From positions 1 to 64,000 of the forward strand of contig JANYJB010000068.1 in the NCBI GenBank assembly GCA_025361935.1: 64,000 nucleotides of DNA, written 5' to 3'. A program made the translations under genes and the position numbers. The notes beneath the pieces were generated by a model that ran no database searches, was not told where the DNA came from, and was given only the letters and a program-made list of their open reading frames with translations. The DNA is from Verrucomicrobiota bacterium (GTDB lineage Bacteria; Verrucomicrobiota; Verrucomicrobiia; Opitutales; Opitutaceae). Of the stretch, positions 44,830-54,387 are shown piece after piece. Position 1 is the stretch's first letter, and every line of letters starts with the position of its first letter.

Positions 44830-45897
44830 ATGAATACCGAAACTCAATACCCACTCCCTGTCAGATTAAGCAAATCGCAGTGCTCCACCTTGGAGACGAC
44901 TACCCTGGAGGCAATCAAGACAGCCCCAAAATTTACCAAGACCAACCAACTGGAAGCGATGATCGATGACTTTGTCGTGCGGATGGCAAGCGCTCACTGC
45001 ATCAAGCTGGCGACCGCTAATTATGGAACGGTCTGCGGTGTCGAAGAAACCTTAGCGCCTCTTCTTGAACTACTGGAGGCAGCTCTGGAAAATCGATGGC
45101 CGTTACACACCAGAAACCGTTCGCCTCGTCAGGACGCCCAGCACTTGGAGGCGTTGCACGACCGTATTCCTTTCCTGTTAGGCGAAGTCGCAAAGGCCCA
45201 CGCGATGATCGATGCAACCAAACGCGCTCAACGCTGGTTCGCATTCAACGATACAGCGCATTTAGTTGAAGCCGTTAGTGGCATCGCTAGCGGCACAACT
45301 GCGGCCGACACGAGTGCGATCAGAGCATTCGCCTCAGGTCTCGGTTTGGATGTCCAGGCATACAAGCCTGCGTCATGGTCGAGACCGGAGCGTTTTGTTT
45401 TACAGCGTAGCTATAGCCTTTCCTCCAAAGCCCGCATCAATATCGAGGCAATCATTCACCAATATGGGCTGGGTTCCGAATCCGCCGCGATTCGCATGGT
45501 GCTAGACTATCACGGGAAATCACTTCCAACCATTCTCAAGCCGACCTTGTCTCCGCCGCCTCACGAGGGGGATCTCGACTTCATAAAGGAATGGACCCGA
45601 AACGCCGGCATCGCGTTAAGAAATGGCCGAACCCCTGCAGTGCCCGTTGCAATTGATCTCACCGCCATCTTTGACCGCACTCTAAAGGACATCTTTGCCG
45701 TGCGCGAAAAAAGTAAGGCGCTCGTGTTTCAAAGCACCATGCTCATGCCTTACCATTTGGCTGCATTGGAAAAGTGGTGTGACGCTCAGCATTCATCGCA
45801 CGATTTAATGACGATGCTGGGGGGTTTCAAAACGCTCGGAGTGTTCCAAGGCAACCCCACTGACGTGTTAAAAACGGCATCCTCCCTGATTCCATAA
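44830..45897 (+). CDS. Hypothetical island-core protein
   Basis: 355-aa ORF, co-directional, tight spacing. Confidence 0.65.
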   Translation: MNTETQYPLPVRLSKSQCSTLETTTLEAIKTAPKFTKTNQLEAMIDDFVVRMASAHCIKLATANYGTVCGVEETLAPLLELLEAALENRWPLHTRNRSPRQDAQHLEALHDRIPFLLGEVAKAHAMIDATKRAQRWFAFNDTAHLVEAVSGIASGTTAADTSAIRAFASGLGLDVQAYKPASWSRPERFVLQRSYSLSSKARINIEAIIHQYGLGSESAAIRMVLDYHGKSLPTILKPTLSPPPHEGDLDFIKEWTRNAGIALRNGRTPAVPVAIDLTAIFDRTLKDIFAVREKSKALVFQSTMLMPYHLAALEKWCDAQHSSHDLMTMLGGFKTLGVFQGNPTDVLKTASSLIP

Positions 45898-45927
45898 CCG
45901 AACCAAACAATCACCGAGGACCAAAAC

Positions 45928-46311
45928 ATGTTCGGCATCAACCACGACTTCTCGTCCGAGAACGCACCATTGGATCCACTCGCCCTGCGCGGGCGCGCGC
46001 CCACACCAACTGACCGCGTCGCCCACCTTGAGCCCGACGTCGTAAACAAAAACGATAGTGAGGAATGGCAGCTTGAATGCTGGCGCCGCTGGCCATCGCC
46101 CGCGAATTGGCCGGCCATTCTAGACATTTACGAAGCCGCAGCATTTCTGCGCGTGAGCCATTGGACCCTACGCCGTGCAGCCGTCACCGGTCGCGATGGA
46201 CGTGCAGCCCTGTCCCATCAGCGCATCGGCTCAGCTATTCGTTTTCGCCGAGCAGATTTGGAAAAGTTTGGCCTTGTTCAAGACCGCCACCCCCGGGTAA
46301 GCGCGCTGTAG
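45928..46311 (+). CDS. Excisionase/MerR-like helix-turn-helix protein
   Basis: ILDIYEAAAFLRVSHWTLRRAAVTGRDGRAALSHQRIGSAIRFRRADLEKF. Confidence 0.7.
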   Translation: MFGINHDFSSENAPLDPLALRGRAPTPTDRVAHLEPDVVNKNDSEEWQLECWRRWPSPANWPAILDIYEAAAFLRVSHWTLRRAAVTGRDGRAALSHQRIGSAIRFRRADLEKFGLVQDRHPRVSAL

Positions 46312-46332
46312 AACCACAATCGGACCGCCGCG

Positions 46333-47553
46333 TCACAACGCATCGGCCTCGACCTTAAATGGATTCTCGAAGGCACTTTCGTAGGAATCGAGCACACCGG
46401 CACTGAGGCGAAGCCGACGTCCGACGGCACGCCACTGCGAAACTGCAGTGACTATCTCTCTTACTATTCCTTTTGCTTCGGTGAGCTTGAGTCCAAATCT
46501 AGAGGCAGCTGCCAAGGCTGCACCAATAGACGGTTCCTCTGCATCTTCGGTGATTGAGGTTTTGTTCGTCTGAGCACGGTCAATTTCCGGAACCGGATTC
46601 AAATCATAGGCGGGCGCAAGCGACCAGCGACCAGGCTCAACCATGAGAAAACCGTGATTGCGCAAATGGTCATCATAGTTGCTCGCCAGTAGGGAAAACA
46701 CCAGTCGCCGCCATAATTCCCTGAGATCGGAGGGGACGTCATGACCGAACTGTCGGATGCCATCGGCCATGTGTGCGTAGGAACCGGGATCCCCCGGCGG
46801 CAACCCGAGAAGGGTCGCTGCCGAAATAAACGGGATTCGCCCTACACCGTCCCGGTCAAAGCGTGTGATCACGGACACACTCTGATGACCCACTTTCACC
46901 AACCGGTGGCCAGCCGTCTTGATCCCGGCAGCCTCGGCAAGTTCGAGGGCAAGAATCTCACCAGCAGCAATGTCCCGGACATCGTCAGGCTTGGGGAATT
47001 TGGCAATGCCCAGCTCTCCGCTGGCCAATTGCACCGCGGATTTCGGCCGGGCACCGCCTAGAGGTGAACCTTCCCCCAGTAGAAAACGGAGATCCTTCGC
47101 CGTTTCGGTCTCCCCATGGATAGCGTCCATGGCGCGCAATAATGCACTGAGTTTAATAATCGGAGGGAGGAGGCCAGAACTGTGAGAAAGGAAAGGACCA
47201 TCGGTGCCGGTTCGAAAACGGAGTGCCCCAATCCGAGAGAAGTCATCAAGGGCGAGAACGTAGTCGATGTCTCGATAAGGTTTTGCCCCCAAGACCTTTT
47301 TGCGCACAGCGCGTTCAATCAGAACCCGCCCCCAACGGTCCGGACCACAATCTTGGAACACTCCAAACAACCCCGCCTTGTGGTGGGCACCCTGTTGCAA
47401 TGGAAGAGAGGCGGGATCGATGGCGAATGCGTCTGCGCGGTCGAGCCACGCACGAGTATACTCAAATGTCGCGGCACCTCCTTTTTCTGCAGAATAAAGG
47501 CGCCCGACCTCATGCGTCTGTCCCCGCCAGTCTATGTGAATCTCCAGATTCAT
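46333..47553 (-). CDS. hipA: HipA-family serine/threonine kinase toxin
   Basis: GGARPKSAVQ; ASNYDDHLRNHGFL; WSLAPAYDLNP. Confidence 0.88.
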   Translation of the reverse strand: MNLEIHIDWRGQTHEVGRLYSAEKGGAATFEYTRAWLDRADAFAIDPASLPLQQGAHHKAGLFGVFQDCGPDRWGRVLIERAVRKKVLGAKPYRDIDYVLALDDFSRIGALRFRTGTDGPFLSHSSGLLPPIIKLSALLRAMDAIHGETETAKDLRFLLGEGSPLGGARPKSAVQLASGELGIAKFPKPDDVRDIAAGEILALELAEAAGIKTAGHRLVKVGHQSVSVITRFDRDGVGRIPFISAATLLGLPPGDPGSYAHMADGIRQFGHDVPSDLRELWRRLVFSLLASNYDDHLRNHGFLMVEPGRWSLAPAYDLNPVPEIDRAQTNKTSITEDAEEPSIGAALAAASRFGLKLTEAKGIVREIVTAVSQWRAVGRRLRLSAGVLDSYESAFENPFKVEADAL

Positions 47554-47864
47554 GTGCGTTTGCGGTCAATCCGTTTGGGCAGCCGGTCTTCATCCATGGA
47601 CAATGCGAGCACGTCGCTGGCGCCAGCGGCGAGTCCGGCCAGCCGATCCTGCAATTGCAGGACAAACATCACCGTGGCGAAGGTGCCAAGAGCAACGGTA
47701 GGATCACCACGCTCCAGACGCCAAAGTGTATCCCGACTAACAAACAACCTGGACGCCATGTCGGCGGTGGAAATGCCCCGCTTGCGTCGGGCAAGAGATA
47801 GATCACGTCCCAACTTGCGGAGCGCATGGGCAACTGGAAGTGGAATGGAAGTGACACTTGGCAT
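47550..47864 (-). CDS. hipB: HipB-like XRE antitoxin
   Basis: LGRDLSLARRKRGISTADMASRLFVSRDTLWRLERGDPTVALGTFATVM; overlaps hipA start. Confidence 0.8.
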   Translation of the reverse strand: MPSVTSIPLPVAHALRKLGRDLSLARRKRGISTADMASRLFVSRDTLWRLERGDPTVALGTFATVMFVLQLQDRLAGLAAGASDVLALSMDEDRLPKRIDRKRT

Positions 47865-47988
47865 CCTAATAATGTCTTGTATATCAGACGTAAAATCAAG
47901 TTGAAACAGTTATAGAAGACATAGCAGGAAAAACAGGGCATCCCATACCTCGCCGCTAAATGCCAACCTGCCGGGCAATGCGAACAGA

Positions 47989-49332
47989 TCAGGCGCCTGA
48001 TTCAGCCTCAGCCACCGCCACCCCATGAACTGGGCGCAAGGGACGGATGACCCCTGCTGATTTCTCGGGAAGGATGGCGAAATATTCCTTCCCCTGAGCC
48101 TGACTCACGCCCAATCCCCTGTAGGAATTATGAAGGGTGGCCGCGCTACCCCTGTGCCTAAGAATGAGGGCTGTCCTCGCAGCCGACTGATGTTTTGCAA
48201 CGTGATGGGTGCAAAATGTGCGTCTCCTCGCATTCCAAGGCCAGTCTTCCAAGGCCTTGTTGACCTCTGGTAATTTTAACAACCGCTTAATGGGAACACG
48301 GCCATATTCATCGGCTTTATCCCTGTCTTCAATCGTGGCCAAAAAACGAATCCTGCGCCATTCGCGCAGATAATTTTTGGGCCGAATCAAGCCCTCTTTG
48401 GGACCGTATTCTGACCACCAACTCCAGAAACTTTTCTCCAAGCTGTCGATGACCTCCCTCTTCCCGGTCTTGGCAATATCAGCCGGAATCACCACCTCTC
48501 GTGTCGCCGGCAAAACAAACTCAGCCCGAAAGTTTTCCATCTCATCGTCGGCGCGCACCCCGGCAATCAACTGCACCGTCTCGTGGGCTACGATATGAGG
48601 CGCGTAGCGCTCTGCGGCACGAAGGTATCGCCGCATCTGATCAACAAAAAGAAACTGGATTTCCTTAGGTGTTTCCTTGGGCAGCTGCCGGCGCTTGATA
48701 CCCAGCACAGGATTTACCCGCACCACACCTTTTTCCAAAAGCCATGCGAAAAACGTGCAAATTGAGGTCTTGTGGTTACGCCGGGTGCGAGGTTCGGCCT
48801 CCTTGAGGCCACGAAGGATATAATCGAGAACCTCATTCCGTGTGATGGTCTCGGGGTAGCGCTCGGAAAAGCCCGCCTTCAGGAAGGCTCCCACCCGTGA
48901 CTTCAAATCCTCTATCTGCCTAGTCTTCCCCAGACGAAGCTCCGTCTCGCTGAGAAAGGACTCCTGCCACTCGCCCAATTTCTTCAAAACCCCTTCAGGA
49001 TGGTGCAGACGCCAAAACTTGGCCACCTCCACAAGTGGCACGACACCGACAATTTTCCTCGCCACTTCGTAATCTTCGGCCGCACCGCGATCAAAAAGGA
49101 ATGTGCCTGAGCCGGCAGTTGCATGCTGCTCCAGGATACGCGGCTTGTCGGCTTCGGCCGCCGCCTTGGTCTTGTAAAAGGGGCGATGCCGTTTGAGCAT
49201 CGGCGAACCATTGGAGTTGAGCATCAAGGCTCCACTCGCGTCGGTCTTAGGGGCCGTGTAACGAAGATACCAAGGCTTGGGCTGCTTACCGGATTTTTTC
49301 TGCGGATCAAGATGGGGACCGGTGATGACCAT
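47989..49332 (-). CDS. int: Tyrosine recombinase/integrase
   Basis: AGVRADDE; RRTFCTHHVAKHQSAARTALILRHRGSAATLHNSYRG; adjacent to the ssrA att site. Confidence 0.8.
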   Translation of the reverse strand: MVITGPHLDPQKKSGKQPKPWYLRYTAPKTDASGALMLNSNGSPMLKRHRPFYKTKAAAEADKPRILEQHATAGSGTFLFDRGAAEDYEVARKIVGVVPLVEVAKFWRLHHPEGVLKKLGEWQESFLSETELRLGKTRQIEDLKSRVGAFLKAGFSERYPETITRNEVLDYILRGLKEAEPRTRRNHKTSICTFFAWLLEKGVVRVNPVLGIKRRQLPKETPKEIQFLFVDQMRRYLRAAERYAPHIVAHETVQLIAGVRADDEMENFRAEFVLPATREVVIPADIAKTGKREVIDSLEKSFWSWWSEYGPKEGLIRPKNYLREWRRIRFLATIEDRDKADEYGRVPIKRLLKLPEVNKALEDWPWNARRRTFCTHHVAKHQSAARTALILRHRGSAATLHNSYRGLGVSQAQGKEYFAILPEKSAGVIRPLRPVHGVAVAEAESGA

Positions 49333-49364
49333 GCGTCCATCGTAGCCTAATTCCAGGATAAATC

Positions 49365-49389
49365 TAGTGGCTTTTTAGTGGCTCAAAAA
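49365..49389 (+). repeat. Subterminal 25-bp direct repeat (right copy)
   Basis: tagtggctttttagtggctcaaaaa. Confidence 0.85.
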
Positions 49390-49461
49390 GTCGCAAATCT
49401 AGCCTAATGTAGCATACCTGCACCTAATCTCGCTTTTGCTTAACTTGTTGTAATTATTCAC

Positions 49462-49493
49462 AATAACCCACTTTCAGAGGAAAGTGGGTTATT
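49462..49493 (-). terminator. Element-encoded hairpin immediately 3' of ssrA
   Basis: aataacccactttc-agag-gaaagtgggttatt, 14-bp perfect stem. Confidence 0.65.
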
Positions 49494-49500
49494 ATGAAAA

Positions 49501-49529
49501 TGGTGGAGGTGCCGGGATTTGAACCCGGG
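49501..49529 (-). repeat. Attachment-site direct repeat within ssrA
   Basis: Identical to 6775-6803. Confidence 0.93.
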
Positions 49530-49853
49530 TCCCCATGGCCTTCGCACACCGCGTCTACCCTTATGTGCTGGTATTTATCTCGCCGGCGTAACGCGACCAA
49601 CCGCGCTTAGACGCCGACCAATCCCCGGGTTGAAGATACGACGCAAAGCCCGCGGATGGCTCCATGCGTTATTCCTGCTGTCGTCGTCCACGTTGGTTAG
49701 CAGGAGTCACCAGGCGGACGTCACTGCATTAAGCAGCGAGGGGCATTTCTTCAGTGTTGCCGTTTGTTTGTTTTGAAAGGGGTTTAACGAGAGACTTTCA
49801 CTCTCGAAGGGCAGCGGCGCACTCCAACCAAGGGTCGAATCCAGAACACCCCC
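49501..49853 (-). ncRNA. ssrA: Transfer-messenger RNA (tmRNA)
   Basis: 5' GGGGGTGTTCTGGATTCGAC..., 3' GGGTTCAAATCCCGGCACCTCCACCA; internal tag ORF ending PLAA-TAA. Confidence 0.93.
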
Positions 49854-49992
49854 AAAGTGGGTTCACGAAACGACTGGCGTGCAGCCAATCAAAGAACAGG
49901 AACCTCAAGCTACCCCGTCTCACCCGATTGCGCAAGCGCGCGCTTTCCCCTTGCCCGTCGCTCCGCGCACGTTGCACTCAACCCTTCTTTTC

Positions 49993-52320
49993 ATGGCTGA
50001 ACCCACCGCCCTCCCCAACGCCGACCACGTCCTCCTCATCGCCAAGGAACTCGGCTCGACCGTCAAAATCCACCAGGTCGCCGCGACCGCCCAGCTCCTC
50101 AAGGAAGGCGCCACCGTCCCCTTCATCGCCCGCTACCGCAAAGAAGTCACCGGCGAACTCGACGAGGTCCAGATCACGACCATTCGCGACCGCCTCGAAC
50201 AACTCGCCCAGCTCGACGAACGCCGCGCCTCCATCCTCGCCTCGCTGAAAGAGCGCAACCTTCTCACCGACGCCCTCGCCACCCAGATCGCCAACGCCGA
50301 GACCCTCACCCGCCTCGAAGACATCTACCTCCCCTTCCGCCCGAAAAAGCGCACCCGCGCCACCATCGCCCGCGAAAAGGGCCTCGAACCTCTCGCCGAA
50401 CTTCTCTGGCTCCAGGACCCCGCCACCGACGTCCCCGCCGCCGCCCAAGCCTACGTCGGCCGCGAGTTCACTGCCGACGACGGCAAGAACCTCGTCTCCA
50501 AAATCCTCACCGCCGACGAAGCCCTCGCCGGCGCCCGCGACATCCTCGCCGAACGCATCAACGACGACGCCACCGCCCGCGAAAAACTCCGCGTCCTCTA
50601 CAAATCCTCCGCCGTCATCTCTTCGAAAGTCATCCCCGGCAAAGAAGCCGAGGCCGCCAAATTCAAAGACTACTTCGAGTGGTCCGAGCCGCTCTCCAAG
50701 TGCCCCTCGCACCGCCTCCTCGCCATGCGCCGCGGCGAAAAAGAGTTGTTCCTCATGATGCGCATCACGGTGGACGAAACCCACGCCCTCGCCGAACTCG
50801 AACGCCTCATCGTCAAGGGCACGCACCCGTCCGCCGCCCAAGTCCGTCTCGCCGCACAAGACAGCCTCAAGCGCCTCCTCGCCCCCGCGATGGAAACCGA
50901 ATTCCGCCTCGACTCCAAAAAACAAGCCGACGTCACCGCCATCAAAGTTTTCACCGACAACGTCCGCGAACTCCTCCTCGCCGCGCCCCTCGGCCAGAAA
51001 GCCGTCATGGCCATCGACCCCGGCTTCCGCACCGGCTGCAAGACGGTCCTCCTCGATCGCCAGGGCAAACTCCTCCATAACGACGTCATCTACCCCGACC
51101 GCCACGAAGCCGAGGCCACCGAAAAAATTAAAGGCTTCATCGACTTCTTCAAGATCGAGGCCATCGCCATCGGCAACGGCACCGGCGGACGCGAAACCGA
51201 GACCTTCGTCCGCGCCCTCAAGCTCCCCGCCTCCATCCAGATCGTGATGGTCAACGAATCCGGCGCGTCCATCTACTCCGCCAGCGACGTCGCCCGCGAA
51301 GAATTCCCCGACCAGGACCTCACCGTGCGCGGCGCCGTCTCCATCGGCCGCCGCCTCATGGACCCGCTCGCCGAACTCGTGAAGCTCGACCCCAAGTCCA
51401 TCGGCGTCGGCCAATACCAGCACGACGTCGAGCAGAACGCCCTCAAGCGCTCCCTCGACGACACCGTCGTCAGCTGCGTGAACGGCGTCGGCGTCGAGCT
51501 CAACACCGCCTCGAAACAACTCCTCGCCCAAGTCTCCGGCCTAAACGCCCGCAGCGCCGCCGCCATCGTCGCCCGCCGCAACGACAAAGGCGCCTTCAAG
51601 ACCCGCGCCGAACTCCTCGACGTCACCGGCCTCGGCCCCAAAGCCTACGAACAGGCCGCCGGCTTCCTCCGCATCCAGGGCGCCGCGCATCCCCTCGACG
51701 CCTCTGCCGTCCACCCCGAACGCTACGCCCTCGTCGAAAAAATGGCCGCCGACCTCGGCTGCACCGTGGCCGATCTCCTCCGCGACGAAAAACTCCGCAA
51801 GAAGATCAACCTCCAGACCTACGTCACTGACACCGTCGGCCTGCCCACGTTGACCGACATCATGGCCGAACTCGCCAAACCCGGCCGCGATCCGCGCGAA
51901 AAATTCGAGGCCTTCAGCTTCCAAGACGGCGTCAACAAACCCGAAGATCTGAAACCCGGCATGCGCCTCCCCGGCATCGTGACCAACGTCACCGCCTTCG
52001 GCGCCTTCGTGGACATCGGCGTCCACCAAGACGGCCTCGTCCACGTCAGCCAGCTCGCCGACAGTTTTGTCAAAGACCCGGCGGCCGTGGTGAAGCCCGG
52101 CCAGAAAGTCAGCGTGACGGTCACCGAAATCGACCTCGCCCGCGGCCGCATTGCCTTATCGATGCGCAGCGCGCCGCAGCTCGGCGCGAAGACCGGCACC
52201 GCCGCCCCGCGCACCAGCCCCGGCCAGTCGCGACCCGCCCCAACCGCCGCGCCGGCCCCGCGCCCCCAGCAATCGCTCGGAGGCGACTGGTTCGCCGCGG
52301 CCCTCAACAAAAAGCGCTGA
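49993..52320 (+). CDS. tex: Tex-family RNA-binding S1 protein
   Basis: VPFIARYRKEVTGELDEVQ...AIDPGFRTGCKTVLLD...C-terminal S1 domain. Confidence 0.93.
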   Translation: MAEPTALPNADHVLLIAKELGSTVKIHQVAATAQLLKEGATVPFIARYRKEVTGELDEVQITTIRDRLEQLAQLDERRASILASLKERNLLTDALATQIANAETLTRLEDIYLPFRPKKRTRATIAREKGLEPLAELLWLQDPATDVPAAAQAYVGREFTADDGKNLVSKILTADEALAGARDILAERINDDATAREKLRVLYKSSAVISSKVIPGKEAEAAKFKDYFEWSEPLSKCPSHRLLAMRRGEKELFLMMRITVDETHALAELERLIVKGTHPSAAQVRLAAQDSLKRLLAPAMETEFRLDSKKQADVTAIKVFTDNVRELLLAAPLGQKAVMAIDPGFRTGCKTVLLDRQGKLLHNDVIYPDRHEAEATEKIKGFIDFFKIEAIAIGNGTGGRETETFVRALKLPASIQIVMVNESGASIYSASDVAREEFPDQDLTVRGAVSIGRRLMDPLAELVKLDPKSIGVGQYQHDVEQNALKRSLDDTVVSCVNGVGVELNTASKQLLAQVSGLNARSAAAIVARRNDKGAFKTRAELLDVTGLGPKAYEQAAGFLRIQGAAHPLDASAVHPERYALVEKMAADLGCTVADLLRDEKLRKKINLQTYVTDTVGLPTLTDIMAELAKPGRDPREKFEAFSFQDGVNKPEDLKPGMRLPGIVTNVTAFGAFVDIGVHQDGLVHVSQLADSFVKDPAAVVKPGQKVSVTVTEIDLARGRIALSMRSAPQLGAKTGTAAPRTSPGQSRPAPTAAPAPRPQQSLGGDWFAAALNKKR

Positions 52321-52401
52321 ACCGGTTCCACTCACCCGGGGATTTTCCAACCGTCATTTTAGACGCAACAAATCTGTGCTGTTGTGCTCTATTATCCACG
52401 T

Positions 52402-52785
52402 ATGCCCCACATCACCCCTGAAGTTATCGGCGCGAAGCTCATCCTTCGCGGTATTCACCTCAACCTCACCGAAGCCATGAAGTCGGTCATCCACGAAAAA
52501 GTGGGCCGCTTGCTTCGTCACGAACCCCGCATCGATCGCATCCGTATCGACGTGGATCTCGACAAAACGAAGGGCGCCAAGGCCCACTTCGTCGCCAAGG
52601 GCCACATCGAAATCGGCGGCCCCGACCTCATAGCCTCCGTCGATAGCGACGACGCCTACAAATCCGTCGATTTCCTCATGGACAAACTCGACGGCCTCCT
52701 CCGCAAGCGCCACAGCGAGCTTAAGGATAAACGCCACCATCCTCACGCCGTGGATCTCGGCGCTCCCATTCCCAAGGCGATCTGA
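52402..52785 (+). CDS. hpf: Ribosome hibernation-promoting factor (HPF/RaiA-like)
   Basis: LILRGIHLNLTEAMKSVIHEKVGRLLRHEPRIDRIRIDVDLDK. Confidence 0.85.
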   Translation: MPHITPEVIGAKLILRGIHLNLTEAMKSVIHEKVGRLLRHEPRIDRIRIDVDLDKTKGAKAHFVAKGHIEIGGPDLIASVDSDDAYKSVDFLMDKLDGLLRKRHSELKDKRHHPHAVDLGAPIPKAI

Positions 52786-52905
52786 CCCGCATGGGTCCCG
52801 CTTTTTTGAAAAACGCGACGGATTCGCCTTCGTCGCGTTTTTTGTGCCCGCCAACCACGAATTTTTTCTGGGCACTCACCTGCCGACCAATTAACGTTCT
52901 TCTTT

Positions 52906-54387
52906 GTGGCCCCACTAAAAATTCTGTTCGTAACACCCGAAGTCGAACCGTTTGTAAAAGTAGGAGGCCTCGCGGACATGGTGGGGGCGCTACCCAAGGA
53001 ACTCGCTGCACTCGGCCACGACGTGCGCATTGTGTGCCCCGCCTACGGCTCCGTGCGCGTCCACAGCCCGCGCACCGCCCGGCCCGACCCGCTCGGCGTT
53101 GACGTCGGCACCGAGGCACACTGGGCCCGCACATGGGAAACCACTTTGCCCGCGACCCAGATCCCCGTGTATTTGATCGAGCACGACGGCTTCTTCGCGC
53201 GGCCCGAGGTTTACAGCGGCCCCCACGGCTCCCACGGCGACAATGACCTCCGCTTCGCCTTCCTTTCGCGCGCCGCGCTCACGCTCTGCCAGCAGCTCAA
53301 CTGGATTCCCGACGTCGTCCACGGCCACGACTGGACGACCGGCCTCGTGCCCGTGTTTCTCAACACCACGCTGAAAGATACGCCTCTCGGGAAAACCGCC
53401 TCCGTCTTCACCGTCCATAATCTCGAACACCAAGGCTACGCCGACCGCCGCGTAATTGATTTCGCCCACCTTCCCCACGCGGAGTTCCGCTCGGACAGCT
53501 TGGAATCCGTCGGCGCGGTCAACTTGATGAAGGCCGGTCTTTATCACTCGACCAAGCTCACCACCGTCAGCCCGACCTACGCCGAAGAAATCAAGACGTC
53601 CGCCGGCGGCTGGGGCCTCGACGAAGTGCTGCGTTTCCGCGCCGCCGATCTCGTGGGCATCGTCAACGGCATCGACGCCGACGCGTGGAATCCGGCGACC
53701 GACAAATTTCTGCCCGCGCACTACAGCTCCGCCGACCTGCGGGGAAAGGCCGCCTGTAAGACCGCCCTTCAGGCCAAGATGGGCCTCGCGCATGATCCGC
53801 ACATCGCCGTCTTCGGCGTGGTCGCGCGCTTTGCATCGCAAAAGGGACTCGATCTCCTCGCCGAGGCGCTTCCGCACATCATGGACCGCATGCACGTGCA
53901 GTTCGCCATTCTCGGCTCGGGCGATCCCGGCTTGGAGCACACGTTCCGCTGGGCGGCGAGCCGCTATCCGGGCCGGGTGGGCGTCTGGATCGGCTACGAC
54001 AACGAGCTCTCCCATCTCATCCAGGGCGGCAGCGACTGCTTCGTCATGCCGAGCCGCAGCGAACCCTGCGGACTCACCCAACTTTACGCCATGCGCTACG
54101 GCACCGTCCCGCTGGTGCGGGCGACCGGCGGACTCATCGACACGGTGGAGCAGTTTGTCGAGGGGACGGGAAAAGGCACGGGCTTCCTCTTCAAGGACGC
54201 CACCGCCCCCGCGCTCTACAACACCATCGGCTGGGCCTGCGCGACCTACTACGACCGCCCGGCGGAATTCGCACGTCTGCGCCTGAACGGCATGGCGCGC
54301 GACTTCAGCTGGAAGCAAAGCGCCGCGCACTACGTGAACGTCTACCGTTGGGCGGTCGAGGCGCGCAACGGCGCCAAGCTCGCCTGA
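52906..54387 (+). CDS. glgA: Glycogen synthase
   Basis: ILFVTPEVEPFVKVGGLADMVGALPKELAALGHDV; GHDWTTGLVP; SRSEPCGLTQLYAMRYG. Confidence 0.93.
   Translation: MAPLKILFVTPEVEPFVKVGGLADMVGALPKELAALGHDVRIVCPAYGSVRVHSPRTARPDPLGVDVGTEAHWARTWETTLPATQIPVYLIEHDGFFARPEVYSGPHGSHGDNDLRFAFLSRAALTLCQQLNWIPDVVHGHDWTTGLVPVFLNTTLKDTPLGKTASVFTVHNLEHQGYADRRVIDFAHLPHAEFRSDSLESVGAVNLMKAGLYHSTKLTTVSPTYAEEIKTSAGGWGLDEVLRFRAADLVGIVNGIDADAWNPATDKFLPAHYSSADLRGKAACKTALQAKMGLAHDPHIAVFGVVARFASQKGLDLLAEALPHIMDRMHVQFAILGSGDPGLEHTFRWAASRYPGRVGVWIGYDNELSHLIQGGSDCFVMPSRSEPCGLTQLYAMRYGTVPLVRATGGLIDTVEQFVEGTGKGTGFLFKDATAPALYNTIGWACATYYDRPAEFARLRLNGMARDFSWKQSAAHYVNVYRWAVEARNGAKLA

Larger units (their letters stand above)
6775..49529. 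mobile_element. Genomic island / integrative element inserted in the ssrA 3' end (~42.7 kb)
   Basis: 29-bp perfect direct repeats, tyrosine integrase adjacent to ssrA, excisionase-like gene, defence cargo. Confidence 0.92.

Noticed and set aside
49978-51531. 517-aa minus-strand ORF opposite tex
   Set aside because: Gly/Asp/Glu/Val-rich antisense of a strongly supported gene.
52990-54330. 446-aa minus-strand ORF opposite glgA
   Set aside because: Antisense composition artefact.
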